From NCBI RefSeq assembly GCF_019059575.1, contig NW_024881694.1:744001-808000 (forward strand): a stretch of DNA of 64,000 bases, in the 5' to 3' direction. Positions 10,501-22,789 of this stretch are shown piece after piece. Each line of letters starts with the position of its first letter. Position 1 is the first letter of the stretch. This DNA comes from Amphibalanus amphitrite (Eukaryota > Arthropoda > Thecostraca > Balanomorpha > Balanidae). The notes under the pieces were generated by a model. It worked only from the letters and a program-made list of their open reading frames with translations. It was not told the DNA's origin and made no database searches. The translations under genes were made by a program, and so were the position numbers.

Positions 10501-11135
10501 CTGAAAACGCGGTGAAGCAAATGAAGAGAATGATGACAAGAACATGCGAGACAAAATCAGATCCATATCTAGCATTACTAGAAATGCGAAACCTACCGTC
10601 AGAAAATGTCGGCAGTTCCCCGGCGCAACGACTCATGGGACGGCGTACTCGAACTATGCTACCCATCCATGGAAAACTGCTCAATCCCGAAGTACCGCTT
10701 GGTGCAGAAAGGCGCCTTCAGGAAAGAAAAGAAAAGCAGCAGAAATATTATAACAGAACTGCAAAAGATCTCCCCCCCCCCCCCATGCAGACCAGCACGC
10801 CGGTGCTGATGGCACCGAGACCCGGCCAGCAAAAATGGAGACCCGCCGTAGTTGTAAGTCGAGACAGCAACCGATCCTATGCAGTCAAAACAGAGGATGG
10901 ACGAGTGTACCGAAGAAATCGACGTCATCTGCGGAAGTACAGCCCCTGTCAGGACACAACGGACTCGACAAAGAGAAGAGAAACCAGCGACGGAAGCTTG
11001 TACCTAAGAGTGCCACCACGCCAAGAGGCAGCAGCACCACCTCAAGTTTCCCGGAGAGGACCGGAACCTCAGATCACTGGGAACCAGAGATCTCGGTCAC
11101 CGTATATGCTGAGGAGTAGGTCACATCAGAAATGA
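7533..11135 (+). CDS. pol: Pol polyprotein of Mag-like retrotransposon (zinc knuckles, protease, RT, RNase H, integrase)
   Basis: The frame is open from 7533, after a stop at 7530-7532, to 11135. It lies in the +1 frame relative to gag with a 62-nt overlap, so expression probably needs a +1 (or -2) frameshift; the first GTG/ATG codons are at 7575 and 7587. Numbering from 7575: two cysteine-histidine knuckles at 22-56 (CKYC..., then CQICGRLNHVAAKC), aspartic protease DTGAGVNVIP at 147-156, RT from about 290 with YPIPTVDDL and the catalytic ADD of AIADDILIYG near 440, RNase H with QVDAS at 594-598 and SDHKPLE near 657, and integrase with an HHCC zinc site at about 824-860. The DDE triad is at D888 (CDLM), D941 (SDNG) and E977 (GKAE). 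All key residues are present and no stop interrupts, so the copy may be active. A C-run at 10771-10785 encodes a proline tract and is a likely slippage site. Confidence 0.95.
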   Translation, partial: LRRLSKRHNLASHQVPTFMGRGRGQQRRITPTIGWCKYCGTKHTFKKEQCPAWGKTCQICGRLNHVAAKCRRARVEMLDMADSYVPNGMECDEPSSAQETHLNSFGVEIQTATQQGEQTNLLEETSHILHVSTGAMSQPRSGKIHAHLMIGNNHIERFQLDTGAGVNVIPQHVYKKACDDPLLKKLQPCQMSLVMYNGSTSAVKGRCKLTVTNPMTMKEYQVEFFVVPQDYTPLLGVSAVQDLELINVNHANIMTVHQASNVTTGGAAGEKEALVAEYKDVFTGTGRFREKLKLEVVPEAKQHQAATRSVPVALEDSLKQELDRLTSEGIITPVEVPTDWVSALVVVKKPNGSLRLCLDPKPLNKELKRNKYPIPTVDDLTCRLEKAKVFTVCDAKNGYWHVELEEESSFLTTFGTPWGRYRWNRLPFGIAVASEEFQRRLNQELEGLDGIKAIADDILIYGEGDTYEEAVTDHDRKLKALLERCRERGIRLNMNKMKLKQKQVAYMGHLFTDRGLQVDPEKTRAIQSMPAPKDKKGVQRLLGMVNYLQKFSPNLSKVAAPLRQLLKDDAPFLFDDCIHGEALRAIKKLIVEAPVLKYFSTKDETSLQVDASQEGLGACLMQCGQPVAYASRTLTNAERHYAQIEKEMLAIVYGLNKFERYTLGREVTIQSDHKPLEQIQLKSLAETPKRLQRMMLAVQKFDFHIEYKRGVDMHLADTLSRAQLPDTNTEHLDEIYYASLGRCQEEANIEQLEIEDYLPISDKTAIFLRTESENDMEACTLAELISKGWPKHKSDVPMEARRYFDLRSTLSVNKGVIFKGDRIFVPVSARRYMLERVHLSHAGVQTCMRRAREALYWPNMNEDIKDYVSKCTACAAYQPAQQKETLVSYKVPARPWERIGCDLMEFAGWSYLVTVDYYSDFIECDRVHNKTTKEIIRLLKGHMARYGIPMELVSDNGPPFNSRDFREFAEMYEFKHTTSSPGYPQSNGKAENAVKQMKRMMTRTCETKSDPYLALLEMRNLPSENVGSSPAQRLMGRRTRTMLPIHGKLLNPEVPLGAERRLQERKEKQQKYYNRTAKDLPPPPMQTSTPVLMAPRPGQQKWRPAVVVSRDSNRSYAVKTEDGRVYRRNRRHLRKYSPCQDTTDSTKRRETSDGSLYLRVPPRQEAAAPPQVSRRGPEPQITGNQRSRSPYMLRSRSHQK

Positions 11136-11146
11136 AAAACGGAGGA
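11131..11146 (+). promoter_or_regulatory. Polypurine tract
   Basis: The purine-rich sequence AATGAAAAACGGAGGA lies immediately before the 3' LTR, the expected place for plus-strand priming. It has one internal T and one internal C. Confidence 0.6.
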
Positions 11147-11263
11147 TGTGCCGGCTGCTTAGATGTAGGCAGCCGGATAAGTGTCACGTGAATATGTCAC
11201 GTTCTGTGTTATTTGTGTTGTGTGTGATAGTGAGCGAAAAATACAGATTAGCATCACGCCACA
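11147..11263 (+). repeat. 3' LTR, 117 bp
   Basis: Identical to the 5' LTR over the full length as read, and followed by the ACTGT duplication. The host sequence on both sides contains GACGTCA/TGACGTC motifs and a G-run/C-run hairpin (11393-11420), so the insertion landed inside older repeat DNA. Confidence 0.95.
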
Positions 11264-11268
11264 ACTGT

Positions 11269-12070
<802 letters not shown>

Positions 12071-12099
12071 CTAGAGGAGAGACTGAGAGGCAGAGACAG

Positions 12100-13300
12100 A
12101 GGGAGAGAGGACCGTTCCGTTTTTCTCTCCCGGCATATGTCTCGCCGGAACCCCCAGTCGGCTCCGGCTGACCGCGGGTGTCGCTCGGCTCCTTTGATGT
12201 GCCGACTGTCTGCGGCAGGTAGGCAGGCAGTCTGCTGATGGATGTTGTGAGCAGATGATACACGCGACACCGCGCTGTCTCGCTCGGTGCCGCGACTGTC
12301 GGCGTTGACGCATCGGCGGAATCGTCCTCCATTGTGCGTCCGTTTCGCGAGACGGCTACCTGTCTTACACCAGTGTTTTTGGCGTTTTTCATCAGTGCTG
12401 CTTCATGCATCCCGGTGTGAAAGCCGATCCCAAGAATGCAAATTAAAGCTAGAAAGCTCTTTCCGTATTATAAGCTGAGAGCGTAGAAGTTGGATGTTTT
12501 GAGCTACTTATAATTGTATACCTACGTCAGCGCTGGCATTCTTCTATCCGGAGCTAATTTCTGCGCAGTGCTCGTTAGTCGGTTGCCGAATCACTTTTCC
12601 TTTTAGATAAGCCGGAACCCAGCCCTGCCCCCACAATGAGTTCCGTAGATCTTATGCTGTGACATCCCTTGCTAAGAACCGCTCGATTACTCGGAATCGG
12701 CGCTCACTTCTGACTCCGGGTCACCGATGTGCCTATGTACGAGTAACCGTCGAATCCGGCTCCGGGAGCGCTGCGTCAGTATTCGACCCACTGCGCCGCG
12801 TCCGCCGCCGTCGCCCCGGGTTGACTGACCCTCTGAATGAAAGTTGTACTCGTGCGCTTACGTCCCGGGGCTCCCGTCTGTGCCTCAGACAAACTCGCCG
12901 GAAGAGCGGCGTTGCGACATCGCGCTACACCTGCCTGTTAACGAGCGAGGTTACCTCGCGATGTGGGCGTTTGATGCTCTAGTTGTTAGACTCAGTGCGA
13001 CGTCCAGAGTTCTTCTCGCGCTGAGGTGAACTCTGATGACAGTTACGCTGTCCTATGTCACGTGCATTGTGACCTCTGTCGGCGGGCTGCGGCTGGAAAA
13101 CCGGCTGGTGACCGGCTACAGCCAGACGTCGGCCCAGTTCGTCGGCGGGGTCGGGCCGGTGCGGCGGTCAGTGTAGTGGGGTCGGGACGGCAGACCTGGA
13201 GTCGGCGAGAGGGTAGGGACTAGTGGGGCTGTCGTGCTGGGGCTGAAGGAGGGCAGCCAAACTGCCTTTTAGAGTCTTAGTATGTAGGCTAGGGCTGGGG
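12100..13300. promoter_or_regulatory. CpG-rich block, probable promoter or first-exon region
   Basis: GC-rich sequence with frequent CG dinucleotides contrasts with the AT-rich flanks. It could hold a promoter; the USP24-like gene needs a non-coding exon somewhere to the right of 1711. No exon or transcription start can be fixed from sequence alone. Confidence 0.3.
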
Positions 13301-14194
13301 GAGGGACAGGAGCCGGTGGCACTGGGCTGGCATAGCTCGATTCGGTGAAGTCAGGACTCACCTGGGGCTAGAACATGGGAGCGAGGCCGGTTCGAACCGA
13401 ACCATCCGTCGTCGACACTTGTCCTTCTGACGGCACCTGTGTCGGTATCAGTATCAGCACCGAAACGAAACGCATTATATATAAATGAACAGACAGGCGT
13501 TGCCTGTTGGTATTCACATGTCATTTATCTATAAAGATGCTAAAAATAAGAGTACTAAATAGGAGATACGTATAGACTGTCTATCTTCCTATAATTGGCC
13601 TGACCCAAGCGCTTCTGTGTATCCCCTCCCCTCGCACCCCTTCAAGGAGCCGGTTTCTACCAGTTTCAACCAGATACCGGGTCACGGTCGGGTCAGCCAC
13701 TGTGCCGCGCCCCGGTCGACCTCAGCAGCGGGCCCGAGCCGCCTGCCTGACCCGTGTGAGTGCGAGGTCAGAGTGGCGGATACGGTGCCCGCTGCTTCCT
13801 CGGTCAGGCGTTACCGGCGCGTGACGGTCAGAGGTGGGACAGTGAGGCCAGGAGGTATCATGTAGGCAACAAAGTGTGTGGATTGTGGTGGTATGTGCTA
13901 GTATGCTATATGCCCAATGCATATTGAATTATGCATGTGTTGGCGTAAGTTTGCGTTGTTTCCCTTGCGTTTGAGTGCGTGCTAGTCCGTATTTGAGTGA
14001 GCAGGACTCAGATGTCGTATGTGTCCGCATCAGCACAAACCAAAAGGGAGACTGAAATGTGAGATTAAAAAAAGACGCATAGAGCAGTAGACATATTCTG
14101 CCACATAGCTGATCTACATATACATATAGACAGTATCTGCACATATTCTCATTACATATTAGCATGATGCTAGATGGAAAATGAAAAATGACAA

Positions 14195-14570
14195 TAGCAC
14201 CGGTTTAGAATGGAGACTGCAATAACCCACGCGACAAAAGCACCAGACTGGGTGGCGACTGCAGAAAAGCACACAACCGTAACACCATTTCAATGCAGAG
14301 ACTACAATACGTCCCACGTCGCTAACACCAGACTGGATAGTAGCTGCATCAAAGCACACAACAGTATGTACAATCAGTTCAGTACGGAGACTTCAATAGT
14401 TCACACGGCACTAGCACCAAAATGGGTAGAGACTGCATCAAAACACACAACAGTAGCACCAGTTCAGTATGGAAACTTCATTAGTTCACCCGCCAATAGC
14501 ACCAAAATGGGTAGAGACCGCGGCATAGCATATACATAGAGTAACACCATTTCAGTACAGGTCCTGCAGT
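14195..14570. repeat. Imperfect minisatellite, period about 87 bp
   Basis: Four diverged units share the order CACCA(T/G)TTCAGTA..GGAGACT, then CACCA(A/G)A(A/C)TGGGTAGAGACTGC, then A(A/G)AGCACACAACAGTA. It is non-coding, and repeat translation gives similar peptides by chance. Confidence 0.75.
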
Positions 14571-16260
14571 ACCTACTACCTACTACGTCGCGTTTCACTA
14601 GCACGGAGCACCAGTCCAAATTAGCATTAGCGGCCCGCGAAACACCATTTTAGGTGAGCCTTGTGTCAATTCTAGTTATTCAGAGTCGCTGCCAGGTTCC
14701 ATATTTCAGATTTCTCTGTACTCTTAGTTGGACGTTCGCTGCTATGCAGTGAACTGGTTCTGAGCCTATGAGCTGTGTGTTCAATAACAGCACGCTGCCA
14801 CACCATCCCCCGTCCCATGGTTCTGTGCGCCAGGCTGGCGGCAACCAACTGCCAACAGCCAACGATGAGATAGGGCTTAATTGACAGCCCATGGACCGGC
14901 CCTAGTGGCTGTTTGCCTTGTGCGTGCCCGCGGTAAAAACTTTGGTTTCAGTTGGTTCGCCCAATCAATGTCTTGTTACGCAGCTACCAGTTATTAGGAT
15001 GCATAAACAATGGGTTTATAGCCTGGCCAGCTTAGCTTCTGAGTCAGGTATACCACCAGTTCAAAGGTAAAATGTAAGTTTAGCTTTTAAATATATATTA
15101 ACTACATGGAAAACGTTGGGTTAAAATGCACATAAAGTTGGTGTTCACTTTTAAGTATATAAAGTAAGTTATAAGAAGTGTGTCCACTGTCAAGTCATTT
15201 TACTTTTAATGCTTAGGTACCTTTTTAACAACTCTTGAATATCTTCCATGGTAGCATGAATTAGAGACGTAAAATAGAAGAAAATAAAGGGAGAATATTG
15301 CAAGAAACAAAGCTGAGGGCTGAAGCAGAAGAATGCGGTACTGAAATGAATAGTTCCTGTTTTCACCAGACTTGAGCTCGCAACGTTATGGAAAACTTTA
15401 CCTAAAGAGTTTGCATGAATTCCATACCCATATGCATGTCATAAAACATATCCTGATATTCTTGTTGGATCCGTCTACCAAAGCGATTCAAAGATTATAG
15501 TAATCGTATAATGTATTACTCCAACTGTTTTCATATATAAATTCAGACATTCAGGGCTATCCGACCTTTTGTTCATCCGTCAGGGCTGTAAAAAAACCGG
15601 AACCACATGCGCATTACCGAACTGTTACGTCAAAATTGATCACTCACATATATTTTGAAAGCCATTCTAAACTTTACATAACCAAGATTGTTTCCTTGTA
15701 CGTTCTAAAACCATGCGGCATGCTCAATCATAAAATCGTGCATTTATGATAGGGCTTCAATAAATTTTCATGTATTTTTTATTCAAAGCTAACTGAATAT
15801 AAAGACCGCTGCTTAAGCTTTGAAGCATTGCCTTTGGTTAAACGGGCTTGGGTTAATGCATCAAGTTCATACACAAAACACCTACATATGTGTGTACGTT
15901 TGAAATATACGTTTTATGTCCGTTCTTAGATTACGTATAACTATGAAATGATATAGCCAACTGTTCCTCAGTCCCTTCTAAATCCTGTTTGCACAAACAT
16001 ACCTCAGTTAGCTTACTGGGATCAAAGGGCGTTGTCTGCACTCTGCGCCACTTATATCTTATGTGTTCTTTCGTCATTTAAATCTGCTTTACGCGCACGT
16101 CTCCCTCCGGCTATGACGATCATCAGATACAGCCCGCGCCTGCCTGAGTCACTGAAAACACAGCCGTTTACGACGTCCCGGCTCATCAAAGTCCAGTCAG
16201 ACTGATCGCGCCCATTTAGAGTCGATTCCATCATGAGGCTAAATCGGCATTAGCCTGCAT
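14571..16260. other. AT-rich non-coding DNA, no gene seen
   Basis: No open frame with protein-like composition, no terminal repeats and no RNA gene were recognised. Confidence 0.5.
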
Positions 16261-16269
16261 TCAGAGACT

Positions 16270-17326
16270 CCGTGTCCACCACCTGTGCGCCCTCGGGCGC
16301 GGTTATAGCCGCCCCGGGCTGAGGCTCACAACACTCCCTTCACCCTTCCGTCGGTGATCCGGCCGGCCCTCCGATCCATCAATAGTGAAAGCCATATCCA
16401 CGCCGAAAACAAGGTCACTCGCGAAATGAAGTGGATCCAAAAATGATAAACGGTTTGTTGTTTTGACCAGTCTCGGCGTCTTCTTCTATGTAAGTGCAAA
16501 GGGGTTGATATCTTGGAATCGAGAACAGAAAAGTCAGACTAGATGCCGTCCATTCGCAGTTTATACAATACATATTCATTTAAAGCTACCACAATCTGCA
16601 CTCTAATTCATCATTCGTTAATAATTCATCATTTGCATACTCATCAATCACGCTGCGCTCGTGTTGTAAATTGATCCCGGAAGGGTGCGTGCGCCTGAAC
16701 ACCTGTTCAATGGTAGTTTAATGAATCAGCCGAGTATTTCCTTTCGAACCAAGGGTTATGTCACCGGTTCGCTGACATGTGAATGTAAAACAGTAGGCGG
16801 AACCGAACCGACGCACGAGCCTCTTCGAACCAGCCTGAACAATCTCAGTGGACGTCTCTGGGCTTGGTGGGCGTGCGTCATTTTTGTCAAAACTAAGCTG
16901 TCCTTCTGTGTGCAGCGCCCCTAGACGGAATTCCTCGTACATACACATCCTGTCGCTGCCACTGCATACAATGCGTACATTATATAACCGTCCGAACCGT
17001 CCGGTAAAAGTCTATTTCCATAAGCCGCGCTGCAGTTCCCTCCTTCTCCGCCAGGCGGCGGTGCGGGGCGCCGGTAGACTTTCCGTCGAGCGGTGCCGGC
17101 GCGGCGCGCGGCTGAGGTTAGTCCGTCGTGATCTCCCGCAGTCTCCGGCAGCGCACCGCGCCACTGCACCGCACCGAGTCCCGACCCGGACAAACAGACC
17201 GATTACTGTAACGGTATCGAGCAGCGGGACCGCGGCACCGGCCACCGAGACGACCCAGAGCGCCACCCGAGGGCACAGGACGCACACACAGCGGGGAGGG
17301 ACCCAGTCAGGAAACATACGACACAG
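16270..17326 (+). promoter_or_regulatory. CpG-rich block ending in a possible first-exon donor
   Basis: GC- and CpG-rich DNA rises through 17040-17290. A good donor motif, GACACAG|GTGAGA, follows at 17326/17327. This fits a non-coding first exon on the plus strand. No coding sequence is established, and the partner exon would lie to the right and is not identified. Confidence 0.25.
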
Positions 17327-17999
17327 GTGAGATTTGAGCTGTGACGGGGGAGGGCACCGGGACGGGACTGAGAGATGACCGGCGGCTCCCTGTGCTAAAA
17401 TATGAGTAATAAGTCTTAACCAAGGCTTAATGGGTGTTTAGTAGCAAATAATATGAAATTTCTTAGCGGTTCAATGCAATAAATGCATTGACTATTTCAG
17501 ATTTTCAACGTTAAAGAAGAACTACACAGTGATGACCACATAATGTCTTATTATGCGAGCTATGCGGTGTGTACAATTGTTATGACACCTGAAAGGCTTT
17601 GAAATTATTCTTTCACACTTCGTCGGCTCGACAAAATGAAGAGTTGAACAGTCAATTTTGCAATCTTGTTATAAAGCATTAAAGTTGATATCGGGTCGGT
17701 TCAGGCATAATTAATGATTATGTAGAGCCTTTTTTAATGTGTGTTTTTAATGTAAATATTTTATTGATTGCGCTTCAACTTTTTACTTTAATATTATGAT
17801 TTATGAACATAAAATTAAACATGATAAGCATGCTTGTGATGTTTAATATTCCTTTCTTTCTCAATATTCCTTTCTTCGAGGATAAACGAGCGGGATACCT
17901 TTCGTTCTTTTGACCTTTGCTGGCTGCACCTGCACACCAAGCATGAAACAATCAGTTTCCTATTCACGTTTACCGCTCCCAAAGCCTGCGGCTGGAACA

Positions 18000-18620
18000 A
18001 GTCGTTTTACTCCTGCCAAGCCACTCCTCCCAGCACAAACCGGTTTTCGCAATAGTCCAGTGCCCCAGACATCCAAACAGCGGTATGAATGGCCACCGGC
18101 GGCGGAACTAACAGCTCCGCTATCCCACATTATCTGCCCTCCCCGCGGCCCGCCCGGCTGACTCCCATGTGCTATAGACGGAGCTTTCTTCGTCGTGTCG
18201 CTCGCCGGGCCGCGACCGCCGCCCCCCCCCCCCCCCCGCCGCGACGCCTGCTCACAGGTCGTTCCCCGGCGCGGTGCCAGCGTCGTTTTTACAGTTAACG
18301 CCAGTGGAAAGTGGCTTCCGTGTTTCACTAGAGCGTCGGCGGCGGCGGGGCGGCGCCTCGTTTCACCTCTGTACCACGTGACTGAGCCGTGCCAGGCCGC
18401 CGCTGCCATACAGGCGGTCACGTGGGCGGCAGACGGGTCGCCGACGGGTCGCTGGGTTTGATAGGGCGGGAGGGTTCTGCTTCATGGTTACTGGAACGTG
18501 GAAAGCCAAGCAATTATTTCGGTCGATCCTGGAACAGATGACGCGCGATGGGGTGCCCGCGCTCGCGACGGCCTGCACTTGTGGCTGGTTTTCCCGTGTG
18601 AGGCTATCCCGTCTTCGGAC
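18000..18620. promoter_or_regulatory. CpG-rich block with C-run
   Basis: A high density of CG dinucleotides, CCG/CGG runs and a C-run at 18221-18237 make a CpG-island-like segment. Short overlapping open frames on both strands are of the sort expected from GC-rich DNA and are not called as genes. Confidence 0.3.
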
Positions 18621-18904
18621 TCTCGAAGATGTTTTCGTGGATCTGGAGAGAGGGATTACGAGTATACCATACAGGCTACAGAGTCTCGGCTCAAAACATG
18701 TGCAGTATGCACGGAGATAAGGATATGCTTTCCGAATTCACGTTTTACCATCTCCTTGCAATTTGCATGTAGAGATAGCAAGCAAATGAAAACATGCAAC
18801 CATGCCAGGTGCATCGCTAATCGCTATACAATGCACCTTATTCTGATGTTATTCATCAGCGGCATACCTCACACGCTAAGATAATCTCTTAGATAATTTC
18901 AATT

Positions 18905-18910
<6 letters not shown>

Positions 18911-18951
<41 letters not shown>
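18911..18951. repeat. (CT)n microsatellite
   Basis: A nearly pure CT dinucleotide run of about 40 bases following a C-run. Confidence 0.95.
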
Positions 18952-18957
<6 letters not shown>

Positions 18958-19476
18958 CTGGGGCTACCGCTGAATTTATTCCGGACGTTGTATTTCCGTG
19001 TCGCAATGGAGAGAAGAGACGGGACACGGGCTCCTGGCACCGTGTCAGGAGACGGGTTCGTGGGGTCCGGCCGGCTCCGGGACGGTGGTCACGTGACCAG
19101 ATGGTCATCGTGAGTATAGTGGGACCGCCTTCCGGTGGCTCAGAGGACGATAGTCATGTGACCATTGTTCCCGGGCAGGTGGAAAATATACATTCATTTT
19201 AAAGTTGATACAAAAACACCTGTAGCATACTACTGCAATTATTTACATAAAATATACCTCGTCTTGAACTATACGAATGAGTGAGGTCGGAAGATAAAAT
19301 TTGATATTAGAATGTGTGCCCAAACTTCAATTAGCCACGATCCCTAAGAGTAAACCTTGCTTTTGGCATGCTATATCAACTCCTAGCTCAGGCCCATTAT
19401 CACAAGAGGATTGATAGCGAGCGCCTGGCAAATACGCTGGCAAGTGAAAAAAGCCATCTCGCCTGGTAAAATAATA

Positions 19477-21360
19477 CACTGTAAAAAAAAGTTTAGCACC
19501 ATAGAGGTACTTTTCAATTGACTAATTTTCAGTACCCTAGCGGTGCTAAGCTAAGCATTTTATTCGTACTTAACTGAGATCTAGTTTAGTATCAAGGTGC
19601 TAATATAAGTACCCATATTTGTTTAGCACCCGTGTACTAAATGTAGTACCCTACACCTGCTAGACCAATTTTCAGTACCCTAGCGGTGCTAAACTTTAAA
19701 AGGTGCTAAGAATAGCATGCAGTTAGTACCTTCCGTACTCACATATGAACCGTTTTAGCGCTATTGTTACCCCACGACAAGTAGAACAATGCTAACGAAA
19801 GCATTGGGGCTGAAAGTAGAATATCTATACTAGTTAAAGCTGCTGCATGAAAAGTTCGCAAAAACTGCTTTCTTTAGCAGCACATACTTTCACTAGTTAC
19901 TGCAAAAGGACTAATCAATTACCAAAAAGGAAATTGTGTAAGGCCGAAAAGACGTGCAAAAAAGGTTATATCCTATAGATAAGTGATAACTACAAGTCTC
20001 AATGATTATGTTTTGCATTCTGCAATATTCCCGTGTAAGTGCATCTTTCAAGCATCCAACACATTATAAAATTAAAAAATAATAATGGAACATTTATTAA
20101 CACTTCATATCATCTGCATGAAAAAACAAATGTAAATATATACACAAACAAACGCACGGGAAATAACGAAAAGTCGCTCATACACCTGCACACTCGCAGT
20201 GACCGACGATTAACGCGAGATCGACTGGGGGAGGCGGGGGGGGGGTCGTTGAACCGACGTTCCGTTCATGGCCATAAGTTCGACCTCATCCACGACCAGA
20301 CGGCGTTTAGTGATAGACGGAACCGGAGACCCCGTGTTGTTGTCGTAGTTGTCCTCCATTGTAAGTGGAAGTCGACGGAAGAACTGACCAGGCCCCATGC
20401 CTGGAGCAAAAAAAAAACTGGATCAGTTCCAAGATTTTTTTTTCTGTTGGGAGCTATTTTCGCAAACAACACAACTTTCCTTCAGACCAAGAAGCGCGAT
20501 TTGCCAAAGTCGGAATATGAAGCACTTAAACAATATAAGATAATGTCAAAAGATACAACGTGTCAGACTCACCAAAGTCGATCAACGTCGGTGTCGGTGG
20601 CATGTGTCGGTGGCAAATGCTCATGTACCACCCGGCCCCGGAGCACTTCACTTCACTGCACTGCTGCACTGCACTTCCCTCCACCTCACTGCCTCCCGGA
20701 ACAGGGGCACGCACTCCCATGCCACGCACGACGGATTCCACCGATAATAGCTGATTTAAGCTATCATTCCAGAGCTATCACTCGGTGGCATGTGCCCGGA
20801 GCACTTCACTTCACTTCATTTCACTTCATATACCGGAGCACGTGCACACACTCCCACCACGACCAACGGACTCCACTAAAATGGCGCAACACGTGGCCGG
20901 AAACAGCTGGCACGCGCATGCGCATATCGCTCTGCGCCGTCAAAACGTGCTAAAGGGCTGGTGATAAGACTCCCAGAGATTTGTAAAGCAGGGCTTAGCT
21001 ACTTTCTTTGGCGCCAATTTCAAATTTGTTTCCTCTGTAAGCATGTCCGGTTCTATTATGATACTAACGTAAGCACCATATTCAGCATTACCAACTTCTA
21101 AAACACTTAAAATGGTTCTAATTAGAAATCCAGCTTGAAAGAGCACTCACTGATGGACTGGGTACTAGCAGAAGTAGACGTTAAGCTCAATAGAAGAATA
21201 GGTGATCTAAACTTATAATATTTGATGGTAATGTTAGCTATCATTAGCACAGTATTAGCACCATGCTTCTTTGTAAATACGTCGTAGGGTTCTTTTGACG
21301 CTAAAAGGTGCTACGAATAGCAGCCGCTAGTACCCTAAATGCTAAACTTTTTTTACAGTG
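19477..21360. mobile_element. Non-autonomous DNA transposon with CACTG termini and subterminal repeats
   Basis: The ends CACTGTAAAAAAAAGTTTAG and CTAAACTTTTTTTACAGTG are inverted repeats flanked by TA (19475-19476, 21361-21362). Inside the left end, the motif TTTTCAGTACCCTAGCGGTGC recurs twice with further GTACC/GGTAC and GCTAA motifs. The right end carries related TAGTACC and GGTGCTA motifs. Short termini plus subterminal repeats recall CACTA-type (CMC) elements, but the 2-bp duplication leaves the superfamily open. The interior has a 304-codon open frame (20039-20953) of low-quality composition without transposase motifs, which I do not call as a gene. Confidence 0.75.
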
Positions 21361-21585
21361 TACGCCCAAGACTGCAAGTGATTCCCCGCTACGGTGCAGG
21401 GTGGCACAACCCGGACCATGCGCTCTGTCTGTAGGACGGCGGTGGTTGTAGAAAGTGCGCCGTCACCCGTCACGTGCTCATCCATGGAGAGGCACCGCTG
21501 CAGAACAAACCAATTCCAGCTGCTTCATCATAACACTGAACGTTCACCTCATGACCGGCTCACTGTTTGACGTAAAAAGACGTGC

Positions 21586-22627
21586 TTAACCCTCGCCGGC
21601 CGAGGGGGGGGGGGGCGGGTGCCGCCCCCCCATAGGCTTTTTTCGCGATAGCTCTAAACACGCTGGCGATAGAGAGCTGAGACTTGGCACACCTGATCAT
21701 TGATTCAAGCCGGATCTTTTGACACCAACCGCATTTTTTGGTCAGGGCAGGTCACTGACCTACGACGTCATAAGTGAACCTCTGCACGGTCTTCAGATGT
21801 CGCAACTTCGCAACGCCCTCACTGCCAGAAGAGATGTCACAGGGAAATGAAACTTGCAGGATCTAGTATCCATTATGAGTCTCATAAGTTGTATATCTCG
21901 GATTTTTCCTAAAGGTCATATGAGGTCAGGTCATTTTCGTGACCTCACCATTATAAGTCAATGGGGAAAAATGAAAACTGCTATTCTGGCGCCGGGAACG
22001 ATCTCCAACTATCTTAAGCACACAGAATCGTGATTTGATGCACTCCTTGCAAGGTTAGATGCGTCACTTTTGCAATGTTTGCCTTGCGTGACGTCATTTA
22101 TGACGTCATCAAGGTCATATTAGTTTTTCGTCAATAACTCTTCATCAAATTGAGCTAGCGAGTCGGGAAAGCCACCAATGGACTTAGGAAGACCTGCCAA
22201 ATCGAATGATATGCGACATGACCTCTTTCGACCAGCTTCGTGACCTGGGGGTGCTGACCTGACCTTGACCTGAGGTCAACACCCTAAGCTGACCTGACCC
22301 GAACAAAAAGTATATCATTCGACGCGCCTGAGCGAGGCAAACACGATGCTGCCAAAATCGCGGCTTTGCGGCCGTTTTTTGCGAAGTTATTCACCAAAAA
22401 CTGAACCGTATCCTGGGGCACTTTACCTGACCTCCGAGGTCACCGGTTGACCTAGGGCCTTAAAATTGGGTACCAATCTCTGTGTCTCGTAACGGCGCAC
22501 ACGCTCGTTTTTTCCGCGACGCGCTAGCTCGACCAGGGGCGAAACGGCGAGGGGGGTCGTACCCGCCCCCCCCCCCGGCCCTCGGCCGGCGCGTATGTAG
22601 AAAACCAATAGGTCCGGCGAGGGTTAA
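21586..22627. mobile_element. TTAA-flanked MITE, complete copy
   Basis: It runs from TTAACCCTCGCCGG to CCGGCGAGGGTTAA, with TTAA at both borders. Just inside the ends are G-run/C-run pairs (21603-21631; 22552-22577). The interior is dense in TGACCTGACC/GGTCAGGTCA motifs and TGACGTCA, and has no transposase. The 5' two thirds match the left part of the element starting at 30582. Confidence 0.88.
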
Positions 22628-22789
22628 ACGGAGGTTGGCTAAGCAAGATTTTATACAATTATGTTGGGACTTACGTGGAACGTGTATCATTTTGGTGAAG
22701 AACCAAATGCAAAGGAATATCTTTCAAGCTGTCCCCTACCCGCCAATTGCATCGAAAAGAAAGTCATTTTGAAATTACGCGAGTTCTTG

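Larger units (their letters stand above)
6758..11263 (+). mobile_element. Full-length Ty3/Gypsy LTR retrotransposon, Mag-like
   Basis: Two 117-bp direct repeats, identical as read, bound a 4506-bp element with gag and pol frames open throughout. A 5-bp target duplication ACTGT lies at 6753-6757 and 11264-11268. Very short LTRs, two zinc knuckles and the order protease-RT-RNase H-integrase fit the Mag clade of Ty3/Gypsy elements. Identical LTRs indicate a recent insertion. No envelope-like frame follows pol. Confidence 0.95.

Noticed and set aside
13386..13397. GGTTCGAACC as a tRNA B-box
   Set aside because: No A-box or cloverleaf can be drawn at the right distance upstream.
20039..20953. 304-codon plus-strand frame inside the CACTG element
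   Set aside because: Composition is irregular, with no DDE or zinc-finger motifs. It includes low-complexity GGGG/VVVV and repeated HFT/SLHC segments, and lies in a non-autonomous element.
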